Positions 15,399-25,273 are shown, numbered from the stretch's first letter. The stretch: DNA of 59,050 nucleotides from Miltoncostaeales bacterium (GCA_030833665.1 JAURGT010000007.1:1-59050); one strand, 5' to 3'. Made by a program: numbers and translations. The notes: generated by a model not told the origin, from the sequence alone.

Positions 15399-16225
15399 GT
15401 GAGCACCGATTCCGCCGATGCCTCGCGGGGGCCTGCGAACGACCCCGCGGAGTCGTTCGATCGCAGCGCCCGGGCGTACGAGCAGCTCGTGGCGCTCAAC
15501 CGCGCGGGATCGGAACGGCTGGTGCGCTCGCTCCCCGTTGAGCCGTTCGCACGGGTGCTCGACGTCGGCTGCGGCACGGGGTTCGCCACCATGTGCGTGG
15601 TCGAGCGCGGCGGCGTGCGCGAGGTGGTGGGCGTTGACCCGTCCCCGCCGATGCTCGAGGTGTTCGCCGAGCACCTCGCTGCGCACCCGGAGATTACGGC
15701 CGACCTGCGTCCTGCCACCGCCGAGCGGACCGGCGTGCCCGACGCCTGGGCCGACCTCGTGCTCTGCACGATGGCGCTGCACTGGATGCCGGACCGCCCC
15801 GCGGCGATCCGCGAGATGGCCCGGGCCCTACGCCCCGGAGGAGTGCTGGCCATCCTCGCCCCGGGCGAGCGCCACGACCGGCCCACCGTGGACATCATCG
15901 AGGCCACCGGCGACCCCCTGGTGATGCGCCTCGCCACATCGATCGTGTCGAACGAGATCCCGGTGCCGTGGCTCACCGACGTTCTGCGCGGTGCGGGGCT
16001 GGAGCCGGTGGACGTATGGGCCGAGACCCGGCACCGCGTGGTGAGCCCCGACGCCCTGGCCGATCGCATGGATGCCGTGGCCACCCACCTGTGGGCTGAC
16101 CTGCCCGAGGACGAGCAGTCCGATGTCATGTTGCGCGTGCGCGAGCTGTTCCGCGCGGCAGCCGGCGCCGACGGCCTCTACCGCTACCAGTTCGTCAAGG
16201 CCTTCGCGGTGGCGCGCAAGCCCGC

Positions 16226-16229
<4 letters not shown>
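15399..16229 (+). CDS. SAM-dependent methyltransferase
   Basis: 276 aa from a GTG. 'FDRSARAYEQLVALNRAGSERLV' and motif I 'VLDVGCGTGFATMCVVERGG' are followed by 'EVVGVDPSPPMLEVFAEHL', 'VPDAWADLVLCTMALHWMPD' and 'ALRPGGVLAILAPGE', the layout of UbiE/type-11 methyltransferases. The C-terminal 90 residues (SIVSNEIPVPWLTDVLRGAG to YRYQFVKAFAVARKPA) form a lid as in small-molecule methyltransferases. The substrate is unknown. Its stop codon overlaps that of the convergent acyl-CoA dehydrogenase. It is not homologous over its length to the neighbouring methyltransferase beyond the common fold. Confidence 0.82.
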
Positions 16230-17413
<1,184 letters not shown>

Positions 17414-17415
17414 GG

Positions 17416-17421
17416 CAGATT
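17416..17421 (+). promoter_or_regulatory. Possible -10 box CAGATT
   Basis: CAGATT, with the two most conserved -10 bases (A2, T6), lies 7 nt before the ATG at 17429. No ribosome-binding site is present. Confidence 0.3.
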
Positions 17422-17428
17422 TCCGCCC

Positions 17429-17806
17429 ATGGGAAAGTTCAAGGAGTTCATTCCGGTCGTCGCATCGTTCGTGCTGATCGCCCTCTTCGCCCTGATCCCC
17501 CTTGGGGTCGGCCTTGGGGATGACGGGCTCAGCGGCGTGCGATCGGCAACCGCGGCGCTTGCCACGACCAACATCGAGGGCCAGTCGCTGCAGGTGACTG
17601 CGCAGCAGGAGCAGCTCGCCCTGACGGAGGCCATCGTGGCCGCCGAGAAGGGCGGCGCGGCACCGAAGGAGATCGCCAAGGCGGTATTCCAGATCGGCGT
17701 CGGCACCCTGGTGCAGGCTGAGGGCGATGCCCTGAAGGGCGTGCAGACCATCATCGCCCAGGCCAAGGCCCAGGCGCAGCAGCCGCCGGCAGTGCCCACG
17801 CCCTAG
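17429..17806 (+). CDS. Small single-pass membrane protein
   Basis: 125 aa; family not recognised. One hydrophobic segment (FIPVVASFVLIALFALIPLG, residues about 6-30) is followed by a soluble region rich in Ala, Gln and Glu (LQVTAQQEQLALTEAIVAAE and GVQTIIAQAKAQAQQPPAV). This predicts long amphipathic helices, possibly a coiled coil. The N-in, C-out arrangement is likely from the short basic start MGKFKEF. It is divergent from the acyl-CoA dehydrogenase and ends before a strong terminator, so it is a single-gene unit. Confidence 0.65.
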   Translation: MGKFKEFIPVVASFVLIALFALIPLGVGLGDDGLSGVRSATAALATTNIEGQSLQVTAQQEQLALTEAIVAAEKGGAAPKEIAKAVFQIGVGTLVQAEGDALKGVQTIIAQAKAQAQQPPAVPTP

Positions 17807-17826
17807 CGGCGGCCGTGCGATGAACG

Positions 17827-17856
17827 ACGAAGGGGGCCCATTCGGGCCCCCTTCGT
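17827..17856. terminator. Strong hairpin terminator
   Basis: A 13-bp perfect GC-rich stem (ACGAAGGGGGCCC / GGGCCCCCTTCGT) around the 4-nt loop ATTC. It sits 21 nt after the stop of the small membrane protein and before the convergent nitroreductase-like gene, so it could stop transcription from both sides. Confidence 0.75.
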
Positions 17857-17899
17857 GCGTTCGCCTGCGTGCGTCCGGTGGCCTCGCGGCCGCGCGGCA

Positions 17900-19249
17900 C
17901 TAGCCCTTGCGCGGCGGCTTGCCGTCGTGGTCGCAGATGTCCGAGTGCCAGCGCCGGAAGTGGTTGGCGTGCTGCCCGCTGTACGACCCCTCCGGGTAGT
18001 AGAGGTCGTAGAAGTCGGTGTCGATGTGCTGCGCCTGGGTGGTGAGGCGCTGGTACATCGGGTCCATCGCCACCGGGAACCGGCCGTAGGTGTCGTACGC
18101 GTACTGGCAGTAGGCCTTCACCATTTCGACGGTCTCCGGGTGGGGCCGCGGGATGGCTCCGGTGAACGCCTCGTTCATCGACTCGGTCTTGTACGGCTTG
18201 CTCACGTCGGCGTCCATGGCGCCCCACTTCATGGCCATGAAGGCGTCCACCGCCTCGTGCATGTCGTTGTAGTAGGGCGGCACGTAGGCCTCGAAGTAGC
18301 CATCGCGGCCCACGGCGTAGGTGTTGCCCTCGTTGTCCTCGTTGAAGCGGAACCCAAGGCCCAGCACGTCGCCGCCGCCCATGACGAACTTGGGCAGGTA
18401 CCCGGTGAAAGTCCAGCCACCCAGGCCCAGGGCCTGCAGCGACAGGTTGAGGTTCTGGCAGATGAACGCCTGCTCGACGACCATCATCGAGAGCACGCGG
18501 CTCTCGAGCTCGATCATGCCCATCTTCACGTTCGTGTTGACGCGGCCCTCGTCCACCCACTTCTGCAGGCCGGCGGAGCGCCCGCCGTTGCGCTCGTCAA
18601 CGATGTTGAACGCGTACGAGCGGGCCAGGTAGATGAACAGGACGTTGATGTACTCCATCGTCATGTTCGTGATGGGCACGAACAGGGTGGTGCCCGGCTT
18701 GTTGGCGTTCCACTGGTTGAAGTCGAACAGCCCGGGAAGCGTGGTGGGCAGCTGGGCGCGGCCCTCGTGCAGGCGCACGCGCGACCTGCGGTAGAGGTCG
18801 ACGATGAAGTCGGCCTGCTCCTCGATGGGCCGGCCCGACAGCGTGGACACCTCGCCCGGCTCGGGGACCATCTTGAAGATGTCGAGCCACCACAGGCCGT
18901 CGTCGTTGCTCCAGAAGAGCTCCGTGCCGTGGTTGGAGCACGCCGAGGGCCATGTGCGGTTGGTCCACTGGACCAGCGTGGACATGCCGCGGGCGGGGTC
19001 GAGGTCGGCGAGCGCCAGGCCGTTCAGGCCGGTGCCGGCCATCACGAGCAGGGCCTCCTCCAACTCGGAGAGCGGGACGGGCTCGTAGGGCGACGCGTAG
19101 TCGATGACGTCCGACTCCACGGTCATGCCGAGGGCGACCCGGCGTGACTTGCGGTCGAAGACCGACTGGAAGTATGGGTACGTGAGGGCGTCGGTGAAGC
19201 CCAGCGGTGCTCCGGAGACGATCCCGAGGGGGTCGGCTTCGGTTGTCAT
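17900..19249 (-). CDS. Nitroreductase-like protein, long form (paralogue 2)
   Basis: 449 aa from the ATG at 19249, which has an AAGGAG ribosome-binding site 8 nt away; the open frame further upstream is leader. It is collinear with the protein at 2292-3626, with about three quarters of residues identical by eye, including 'FDRKSRRVALGMTVESDVID', 'SNDDGLWWLDIFKMVPEPGE', 'GLFDFNQWNANKPGTTLFVP', 'VEQAFICQNLNLSLQALGLG' and 'DPMYQRLTTQAQHID'. The differences concentrate at both ends. The ALGLG helix indicates the FMN-dependent nitroreductase fold; the reaction is unknown. It lies 218 nt downstream of the acyl-CoA ligase on the same strand and has its own candidate promoter/operator at 19402-19414. 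Confidence 0.65.
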   Translation of the reverse strand: MTTEADPLGIVSGAPLGFTDALTYPYFQSVFDRKSRRVALGMTVESDVIDYASPYEPVPLSELEEALLVMAGTGLNGLALADLDPARGMSTLVQWTNRTWPSACSNHGTELFWSNDDGLWWLDIFKMVPEPGEVSTLSGRPIEEQADFIVDLYRRSRVRLHEGRAQLPTTLPGLFDFNQWNANKPGTTLFVPITNMTMEYINVLFIYLARSYAFNIVDERNGGRSAGLQKWVDEGRVNTNVKMGMIELESRVLSMMVVEQAFICQNLNLSLQALGLGGWTFTGYLPKFVMGGGDVLGLGFRFNEDNEGNTYAVGRDGYFEAYVPPYYNDMHEAVDAFMAMKWGAMDADVSKPYKTESMNEAFTGAIPRPHPETVEMVKAYCQYAYDTYGRFPVAMDPMYQRLTTQAQHIDTDFYDLYYPEGSYSGQHANHFRRWHSDICDHDGKPPRKG

Positions 19250-19401
19250 CGTGCGCGCTCCTTGGGTCTCTTTCGAACCCCGGGGGACGGAGTTCGTGCC
19301 GGATGTTTCGAACAATAGGCTCCGGACGGGGCACGCGCCGGAGATCCGACCCTGCGGCACGTGGACAATCGGCATGATTTGCCCGCGTCCAGCGAACTTT
19401 T

Positions 19402-19414
19402 CTTACATCGTAAG
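19402..19414 (-). promoter_or_regulatory. Palindrome CTTACGATGTAAG, candidate operator/promoter
   Basis: Read on the minus strand, CTTAC-GAT-GTAAG is the same palindrome as at 2251-2263 except for one central base. It contains TACGAT, a good -10 box, which would give a leader of about 150 nt for the gene starting at 19249. The leader also holds the inverted repeat TGTTCGAAACA (about 19303-19313) and a second TTTCGAAC copy at about 19269. Confidence 0.55.
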
Positions 19415-19467
19415 CCTACGTGCGGAACGCCACGAAATGCGTGCCCGTCGCACGGGCCGGGGGCGCG

Positions 19468-21138
19468 CTAGCGACGCACCTCCACGCCGGCCGCGTCGCG
19501 GTCCCATGTGTCGGGCGTGACGCCCTCGTCGCGGAGATCGGTCTTGCGCACCCGCTCCGTGGGGGTCTTCGGCAGGGCATCAACCACGCGGATGTAGCGC
19601 GGCACCATGAAGTAGGGCATGCGCTCGGCCATCCAGTGCGTGAGGGTCGTCGGGTCGGGGGCGCTCACCTCCGGCACCAGCACCACCATGATCTCGTCTT
19701 CGCTCGAGGCGCCCTCGTCGGCCTTCACGCCGATCACGGCGCACTCCGCCACGTCGGGGTGCGCCGTGATCTGCCGCTCCACCTCCATGGACGACACGTT
19801 CTCGCCCCGGCGGCGGATGTAGTCCTTCACGCGATCCATGAAGTACACGTAGCCGTCCTCGTCCATGCGCCCCAGGTCGCCCGTGTGCAGCTTGAGGTTG
19901 CGGAAGTCCTCGGCGGTCTTCTCGGGCATGCCGTAGTAGGCGCGCATCACGATGTTGGGCACCTTCATGTCCACCACGATCTCCCCGGGGGTGTCCGGCG
20001 GGAGCGGCCGGTCGGTTCCGGGCTCCACGATGGTCACCTCGTATCCGGGGTTGGCGCGCCCGCAGCTGCCGAGGCGCACGGGCTGCGAGGGGTCCATCAC
20101 CGTGCATACGCCGGTCTCGGTGAGCCCGTAGCCCTCGGTGAGCTGCACCCCGAAGCGCTCCTCGAACTCGAAGTAGATGTCCCGCGGCGCGGGTGCCGCG
20201 AGCACCGAATGCACCGAGTGCGCCCGGTCGAGGTCGGACGGGGGTTGGTTCCAGAGGAAGTAGAGCATCGCGCCGATGCCGTTGAACATGGTGGCGCCCA
20301 TATCGATCGCCTGCTCCCAGAAGCGGGTGCCCGAGAACCGCTCCACGAACGCCACGCGGCCGCCCGCGATGAGGGCCGGGTAGGCCGTGAGCACCTGCGC
20401 GTTGCTGTGGAAGAGCGGCAGGCACGAGAACCACGTCTCGGCGTGCATCTCGTCCACGGTGATGCCGCGACGCTTCGACATGTACTCGAGCGACCCGCGG
20501 GCCGAGAAGTAATCGGCTGCGTTCTGCTTGATCACGCCCTTGCTGCGCCCGGTCGTACCCGACGTGAACATGATTCGCGCGTCGTCGGTCCACGTGCAGG
20601 CCACGCCGGGCTCGTCCGCCGGCGCATCCATCAGAGACGCCAGGGGCTCGAAGGCCACCGAGGGATCGGGGCCGGTCGGTGACGGCGACGGCACCACGAT
20701 CACGCGGTCGAGCAGGGGCACCTCCTTCGCGATGAAGTGGAGCCGGTCGAGGAAGGCGTCGCTGATGAACAGCGTGCGCGCCTCCACGAGGTTGATCGTC
20801 CACGAGAGGAAGTCGCCCTTGTAGGCGGTGTTGATGCTGCTCATCACCGCCCCGGCCTTGAGGATGCCGTACCAGCACTGCAGGAACTCCTCGCAGTTGG
20901 GCAACATCACGCTCACCGACTCGCCGGGGCGCACGCCCCGGGCGATGAGGCCGTTCGCCACGCGATTGGCGCGCGCGTTCATCTCGGCGTAGCTGACCCA
21001 CTCGCCGTCGCCGTAGCGCAGGTAGGGGCGATCGCCGTGGGCTTCCGCCCGGTCGCGCAGGATGTCTGCGAGCACCCACGCCGAGGGGTCCTCCTCGGCG
21101 TACCAGGTGCTCCAATCGGCCCCTCCCGGGTCAGTCAC
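19468..21138 (-). CDS. AMP-forming acyl-CoA ligase
   Basis: 556 aa, GTG start. An adenylate-forming enzyme that activates a carboxylic acid with ATP and loads it onto CoA. Core motifs: 'RIMFTSGTTGRSKGVIKQNA' (P-loop A3), 'VQLTEGYGLTETGVC' (A5), 'GEIVVDMKVPNIVMRAYYGM', 'LHTGDLGRMDEDGYVYFMDR' (A7-A8), 'DYIRRRGENVSSMEVERQI' and 'PKTPTERVRKTDL' (A10 with the catalytic lysine region). The overall pattern is close to CaiC-like/long-chain ligases. It overlaps the nitroreductase gene before it by 8 nt, so the two are co-translated. The substrate is probably an organic acid also handled by the neighbouring flavoenzymes, but this is inference. Confidence 0.9.
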   Translation of the reverse strand: MTDPGGADWSTWYAEEDPSAWVLADILRDRAEAHGDRPYLRYGDGEWVSYAEMNARANRVANGLIARGVRPGESVSVMLPNCEEFLQCWYGILKAGAVMSSINTAYKGDFLSWTINLVEARTLFISDAFLDRLHFIAKEVPLLDRVIVVPSPSPTGPDPSVAFEPLASLMDAPADEPGVACTWTDDARIMFTSGTTGRSKGVIKQNAADYFSARGSLEYMSKRRGITVDEMHAETWFSCLPLFHSNAQVLTAYPALIAGGRVAFVERFSGTRFWEQAIDMGATMFNGIGAMLYFLWNQPPSDLDRAHSVHSVLAAPAPRDIYFEFEERFGVQLTEGYGLTETGVCTVMDPSQPVRLGSCGRANPGYEVTIVEPGTDRPLPPDTPGEIVVDMKVPNIVMRAYYGMPEKTAEDFRNLKLHTGDLGRMDEDGYVYFMDRVKDYIRRRGENVSSMEVERQITAHPDVAECAVIGVKADEGASSEDEIMVVLVPEVSAPDPTTLTHWMAERMPYFMVPRYIRVVDALPKTPTERVRKTDLRDEGVTPDTWDRDAAGVEVRR

Positions 21139-22159
21139 GCGGAAGGAACTTCGAGGCGTCGATGCCGTGCTCGCTCATCAGGCGCGCGAAGGTGTCCTTC
21201 ATCTCCTGCGGATACTCCGGCAGGTCCTCCGTGGCGAGCACGTGCTCGGCGCGGGCGCGGATGTTCGGGCCGAAGTCCCAGTCCGGGTCGTCCATGAGTC
21301 GGCGGATCTCCGACGCCGGGAACGACAGCGTGCCGGGGTCGCGGCCGTGGCGCTCGGCCAACTGCACGATCTCCTCGAACCGGCCCGGGAGAGGCGCCTG
21401 CTCCTGGATGAGTCCCTTCTCCCGCAGCATCTCGGTGGTGGATGCCTGGCACTCGTAGGGCACCCCGAACGCGTTGTCGTGGTAGATGACGTCGAACTTG
21501 AGCCGCGGGCGCTGGCCGCCCGCCTTGGGGTCCTCTGCCGGGTAGCCCACTGCGTGCCCCCAGGTGAAGCGGTAGTGGGGCGGCAGCCCGAAGGCCTTCT
21601 CGATGCCACCGGGCTTCCGGCCGAACGCGATGAGGATGCTGCCCACTCCCACGCCCACGCCCGCCGCCATCGCGTTGCCCACGGCCTGCCCGCTCTCGAA
21701 GCGCAGCAGCGCGTCGGTGCGCTCGGTGGGAAAGCTCATGAGGCGCGGGATCGTCTGCGTCATCGAGAACTCGTAGTTCCACCCGTGGTAACGGGTGGCG
21801 GCGCCGCACAGCGCGAGGCCTGAGATGCCGTCGACGGCGCGGCCGTACCAGGCGTTGAGGTTGGTGAGCCACAGGATCAGGTGCGACGACTGGTTGATGA
21901 TCTGCACGTTGAACCCCGACACGCACTCCTCGATCTCGTCCCAGAGGTCGCACTCGTCGCGCCGCACCACGATGGCCTCGGTGCAGTTGATGTTCCCCTG
22001 GCAGCTCGAGAAGCGCGCCGCCTGAAGCATCGTCTCGATCTTCCAGCGCTCGACCTCGCGCGAGTCGTCGAAGTAGCGGATGCTGCGGCGGCTGCCGAGC
22101 GCCTCGAGGATGGGCACGTCGGGAACCTGGCTCGCGGGGGGAGCGGCGTCGTCAGCCAT
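21131..22159 (-). CDS. Nitroreductase-family protein
   Basis: 342 aa with a GGAGGT ribosome-binding site 6 nt before the ATG. 'ILEALGSRRSIRYFDDSREV' is the classic nitroreductase N-terminus binding FMN phosphate (RRSIR). 'TMLQAARFSSCQGNINCTEA' is the following helix with the substrate loop. 'SGQAVGNAMAAGVGVGVGSI' is the central helix and glycine turn, and 'TWGHAVGYPAEDP' is the C-terminal strand. A further 100 residues (ECQASTTEMLREKGLIQEQA to SKFLPRD) are an extension not seen in ordinary members. Upstream partner of the ligase; likely oxidises or reduces the acid or its CoA ester. Confidence 0.8.
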   Translation of the reverse strand: MADDAAPPASQVPDVPILEALGSRRSIRYFDDSREVERWKIETMLQAARFSSCQGNINCTEAIVVRRDECDLWDEIEECVSGFNVQIINQSSHLILWLTNLNAWYGRAVDGISGLALCGAATRYHGWNYEFSMTQTIPRLMSFPTERTDALLRFESGQAVGNAMAAGVGVGVGSILIAFGRKPGGIEKAFGLPPHYRFTWGHAVGYPAEDPKAGGQRPRLKFDVIYHDNAFGVPYECQASTTEMLREKGLIQEQAPLPGRFEEIVQLAERHGRDPGTLSFPASEIRRLMDDPDWDFGPNIRARAEHVLATEDLPEYPQEMKDTFARLMSEHGIDASKFLPRD

Positions 22160-22257
22160 GGGTCGACCTCCGGTGGGAGTGGATTGCAGACGTCCGGGCA
22201 GCCAGCCTACGCGCCTGCGCGCGCCCGTCGTCCGCCCCGTCGTGTTCGCTTCGCGGC

Positions 22258-23535
22258 GTGAGCCAGCCCAACCCCTACCCCGCCTACGAGCAGAAGGGGG
22301 GCAGTCGCGGCGTGCGCCTGCCCTACATGCCGGGGGTGGACGGCCTGCGCGCGCTCGCCGTGGCCACGGTGTTCATATTCCACGCGGGCGCCGAGTGGAT
22401 GCCCGGCGGCTTCCTGGGCGTCGACTTCTTCCTCGTGATCTCGGGCTACCTCATCACCGCACTGCTCGTGGCCGAGCAGCGCAGCACCGGCCGGCTCGAC
22501 CTCTGGCGCTTCTGGCTGCGCCGCGTCCGACGGCTCATCCCCGCCCTGCTGCTGGCCCTGGCCGGCACCTTCATCGCGATGCTCATCCTCCACTGGGAGG
22601 AGGTCTCCCGCATCAAGGGCGCGGCGGTGTCGGCGCTCGCCTACGTGACCAACTGGTACTTCATCGTCGCCGACGTCCCGTACTTCGAGCAGTTCGGCCG
22701 GCCCAACGTGTTCACGCATCTGTGGTCGCTGGCCGTCGAGGAGCAGTTCTACCTGTTCTGGCCTCTTGTGCTGGCGGTCGTGCTCATCGTGTTCCGCATG
22801 CCCGTCTGGGTGCTCGGGCTGCTGGCCGCGGCGGGCGCGGCGTTCAGCACCTGGTGGGCCTGGCATCTCTACGACCCATACGAGCTTCCGTGGCGCATCT
22901 ACTACGGCACCGACACCCGGGCGGTGTGCCTGTTCGTGGGCATCGTGGGGGCGGTGCTGCTGCCGCCGAGCCGCCTCAAGCCCATGGCCTCGTGGATCGC
23001 CCGGGCGGGCATGGAGGTGGTCGGGCTCGCGGCGCTGGCCGGGGTGCTCTGGTGCATGTTCACGCTGAACGAGTTCGACTCGCCGCTGTACCAGGGCGGC
23101 TTCCTGCTGCTGGCGATTCCTGCGATCGCGCTCATCATCGTCGCGGCGCATCCCCAGTCGTTCATGGGGAAGTTCTGGGGCCTGCCCCTTCTGGTGTGGA
23201 TCGGCGCGCGCTCCTACGGCATGTACCTGTACCACTGGCCCGTTCTGATGCTCACGCGCGCGAACGAGGACGTCCCGATCTCGGGTGCTCCCCTCGTGGC
23301 GATACAGGTGATCCTCGTGGTGGGCATCTCGGCGGCGTCATACACCTACGTGGAGCAGCCGATCCGCCGTAATGGGCTCGCCGGCCTGCGCCGGGCGTTC
23401 TCGACCCTCGACGGCAAGTGGCGCGAGCACCCCGCCCAGACCATCGCCGCATGGACCGGCTTCATCGCCGTGCTGGCGCTCATATCGCTGGTCGTGCTCG
23501 TTCCGTCGGTACCTCCCATCCCGGGAATTGGCTGA
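22258..23535 (+). CDS. Acyltransferase-3 (OafA/YrhL-type) membrane protein
   Basis: 425 aa from a GTG. It begins with the family signature 'YMPGVDGLRALAVATVFIFH' (catalytic His) and 'GGFLGVDFFLVISGYLITAL', then 'FWLRRVRRLIPALLLAL' and 'FTHLWSLAVEEQFYLFWPLV'. It has about ten membrane helices and ends soon after the last one, without the periplasmic SGNH domain many relatives carry. It moves an acyl group, usually acetyl, across the membrane to a cell-surface sugar. Two separate secreted SGNH proteins follow at once on the same strand, so the three may act as a split OatA-like O-acylation system. Confidence 0.88.
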   Translation: MSQPNPYPAYEQKGGSRGVRLPYMPGVDGLRALAVATVFIFHAGAEWMPGGFLGVDFFLVISGYLITALLVAEQRSTGRLDLWRFWLRRVRRLIPALLLALAGTFIAMLILHWEEVSRIKGAAVSALAYVTNWYFIVADVPYFEQFGRPNVFTHLWSLAVEEQFYLFWPLVLAVVLIVFRMPVWVLGLLAAAGAAFSTWWAWHLYDPYELPWRIYYGTDTRAVCLFVGIVGAVLLPPSRLKPMASWIARAGMEVVGLAALAGVLWCMFTLNEFDSPLYQGGFLLLAIPAIALIIVAAHPQSFMGKFWGLPLLVWIGARSYGMYLYHWPVLMLTRANEDVPISGAPLVAIQVILVVGISAASYTYVEQPIRRNGLAGLRRAFSTLDGKWREHPAQTIAAWTGFIAVLALISLVVLVPSVPPIPGIG

Positions 23536-23544
23536 GCCTGCCGG

Positions 23545-23550
23545 TACCCT
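23545..23550 (+). promoter_or_regulatory. Probable -10 box TACCCT (leaderless)
   Basis: TACCCT lies 7 nt before the ATG at 23558, with no ribosome-binding site between. Confidence 0.4.
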
Positions 23551-23557
23551 TCCGGGC

Positions 23558-24187
23558 ATGACGAACCGCATCCTGACCCCGCTCCTCGCCGGCGCGGCCG
23601 CACTGGCGCTCGTGGTGCCCATGGCATCAGGCGCGAAATCCCAGTCGGCCACCCAGGCCAAGTGCTCCGGCAAGAACGCCGGCGTGGCCGTGGGTGACTC
23701 CGTCCTGTGGATGGCCGTCGAGAACTACGGCCAGAAGAAGGCGCTGCAGGCGGCACTCGGCGGATCGTCCGCCAAGGTCGATACCCGCACCAGCCGCCAG
23801 TTCGGCGAGGGCATCTCGGCCATGCGCGCCGCGCTGAAGCCCGGCGCCTGCGCCGCGGTGATCGCGCTCGGCACCAATGGCCCCGTGAAGCCGGCGCAGT
23901 GGAAGGAGATGATGGCGGTGGTCAAGCGCGTTCCGCGCGCGGTGGTGGTGAACACCTACACGAAGGATCACAGGACGCGGCGCGACGGCCAGCAGCAGTA
24001 CTGGATGGATCAGTTGAACGGTGACATCGCGAAGCTCGCCCGGTCGAACAGGAACGTGCGCGTGGTCAACTGGAACGGCACCGCGAGAAGCAACTCGTCG
24101 CTCCTTGAGCCGGATGGCGTGCACCCCAACGCGAAGGGCTCGGCGCGGTACGTGACGATGATCGTGGCCGCGCTCAGGCAGAAGTAA
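23558..24187 (+). CDS. Secreted SGNH-type acyl hydrolase/transferase domain
   Basis: 209 aa. It has a signal peptide (MTNRILTPLLAGAAALALVV). 'NAGVAVGDSVLWMAVENYG' is block I with the nucleophile Ser in GDSV. 'AAVIALGTNGPVKPAQW' is block III (Asn), and 'LLEPDGVHPNAKGSARYV' is block V with the Asp-x-x-His dyad. This is the layout of the free-standing C-terminal domain of OatA-like O-acetyltransferases and related esterases. It is placed 22 nt after the membrane acyltransferase, suggesting it completes transfer of the exported acyl group onto a wall or surface polymer. It could instead remove acyl groups. Confidence 0.82.
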   Translation: MTNRILTPLLAGAAALALVVPMASGAKSQSATQAKCSGKNAGVAVGDSVLWMAVENYGQKKALQAALGGSSAKVDTRTSRQFGEGISAMRAALKPGACAAVIALGTNGPVKPAQWKEMMAVVKRVPRAVVVNTYTKDHRTRRDGQQQYWMDQLNGDIAKLARSNRNVRVVNWNGTARSNSSLLEPDGVHPNAKGSARYVTMIVAALRQK

Positions 24188-24202
24188 GGCGTCATCCTGC
24201 GC

Positions 24203-25273
24203 GTGCTCGCCCCCGGCGCCTGCGTTCTGCTGGCGATCCCGGCGGTGGCGCTCGCGCAGGATCCAGCGGGCGTGCCCGCCGCGTCGCCGACGAGGGGTGG
24301 TGAGCCTGCAGCGAGCGCGCAGGCGGCGCCGGTGTTGGTCGACGCCGAGGTGAGGCGATCGGGCACGCGGATGCATGCCACCGTGCGCTACCGGCTCGAC
24401 CCGTCGGTGTCCGGCACGGTGCCGACGGCCTGGCGGGCCTTCGCGGGCTCGCGCGAGGCGCACCGGCTTCGCGCCGTGGCGCACGGGAGCAAGGCCATCG
24501 GCGTGGTGAAGGGGGTCTATGGGTTCACGGCCCGCGCGAGGATGGGCGGTGCCACCGATCGCAGCGGCGGCTTCTGCGTGGCACCGGACTTCGCCGCCAT
24601 CGGCCAGCCCCCCGTGGAGGTGGCCTGCATGGCCGGTGAGCGCGTGATGCGGCGCGACCTCACGGCCACGGTGCCGGAGGCCACGGTGTTCGGCGACTCC
24701 GTGGGGGCAACCTTCGACTGGGTGCCCGGCACGCGCGAGGCGCTCGCGAAGGGGCTCTCGGTGCGGTACGACCTGCGCAGCTGTCGCCGGCTCGTCGCGG
24801 CGCCGTGCCCGCCTGGTCCGCCGAGCGTGCTGTCGTCGGTGCGCTCGCTGCCGGGATCCCTGGGCGACATCGTGGTGATCAACGTGGGCTACAACGACTG
24901 GGCCGCCACCTATGACGTCGGGCGCGTGCTCCGCGCCCTGCGCGCGCGGGGGGTGCAGCGCGTGGTGTGGATCACCCTGCGTGAGACGCAGGCGAGCTAC
25001 CGGCAGATCAACCAGCGCATCAGGTCGGCCGCGCGGCGCGGCGGCGTGAGGGGCCTGGGCATCCAGGTGGCCGACTGGGGCCGCGCCAGCCGCGGGCGCA
25101 ACTGGTTCGGTGCCGATCAGGTGCACCTCACCAGCGCCGGGGGGTGGGGCCTCGCGGCGTTCACCCGCCGCGAGATCCGCGAGGCGGTGGTGTGGCTGCG
25201 CGATCGGGACGACCACCGATCACGCCGTGGCGACGGTGCCGATGCGGTGGGGGGCATACGTCGGAGCACGTAG
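24203..25273 (+). CDS. Second secreted SGNH-like protein with N-terminal beta domain
   Basis: 356 aa from the GTG at 24203, 15 nt after the previous gene. It has a signal peptide (VLAPGACVLLAIPAVALAQ). About 100 residues of probable beta structure follow (LVDAEVRRSGTRMHATVRYR; GVVKGVYGFTARARMGG). The SGNH core comes next: 'ATVFGDSVGATFDWVPG' (block I Ser), 'DIVVINVGYNDWAA' (block III Asn) and 'FGADQVHLTSAGGWGL' (block V Asp/His). The last 20 residues are basic and low-complexity. It is probably part of the same surface O-acylation unit. A different subfamily from the first SGNH protein; they do not align outside the blocks. Confidence 0.75.
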   Translation: MLAPGACVLLAIPAVALAQDPAGVPAASPTRGGEPAASAQAAPVLVDAEVRRSGTRMHATVRYRLDPSVSGTVPTAWRAFAGSREAHRLRAVAHGSKAIGVVKGVYGFTARARMGGATDRSGGFCVAPDFAAIGQPPVEVACMAGERVMRRDLTATVPEATVFGDSVGATFDWVPGTREALAKGLSVRYDLRSCRRLVAAPCPPGPPSVLSSVRSLPGSLGDIVVINVGYNDWAATYDVGRVLRALRARGVQRVVWITLRETQASYRQINQRIRSAARRGGVRGLGIQVADWGRASRGRNWFGADQVHLTSAGGWGLAAFTRREIREAVVWLRDRDDHRSRRGDGADAVGGIRRST

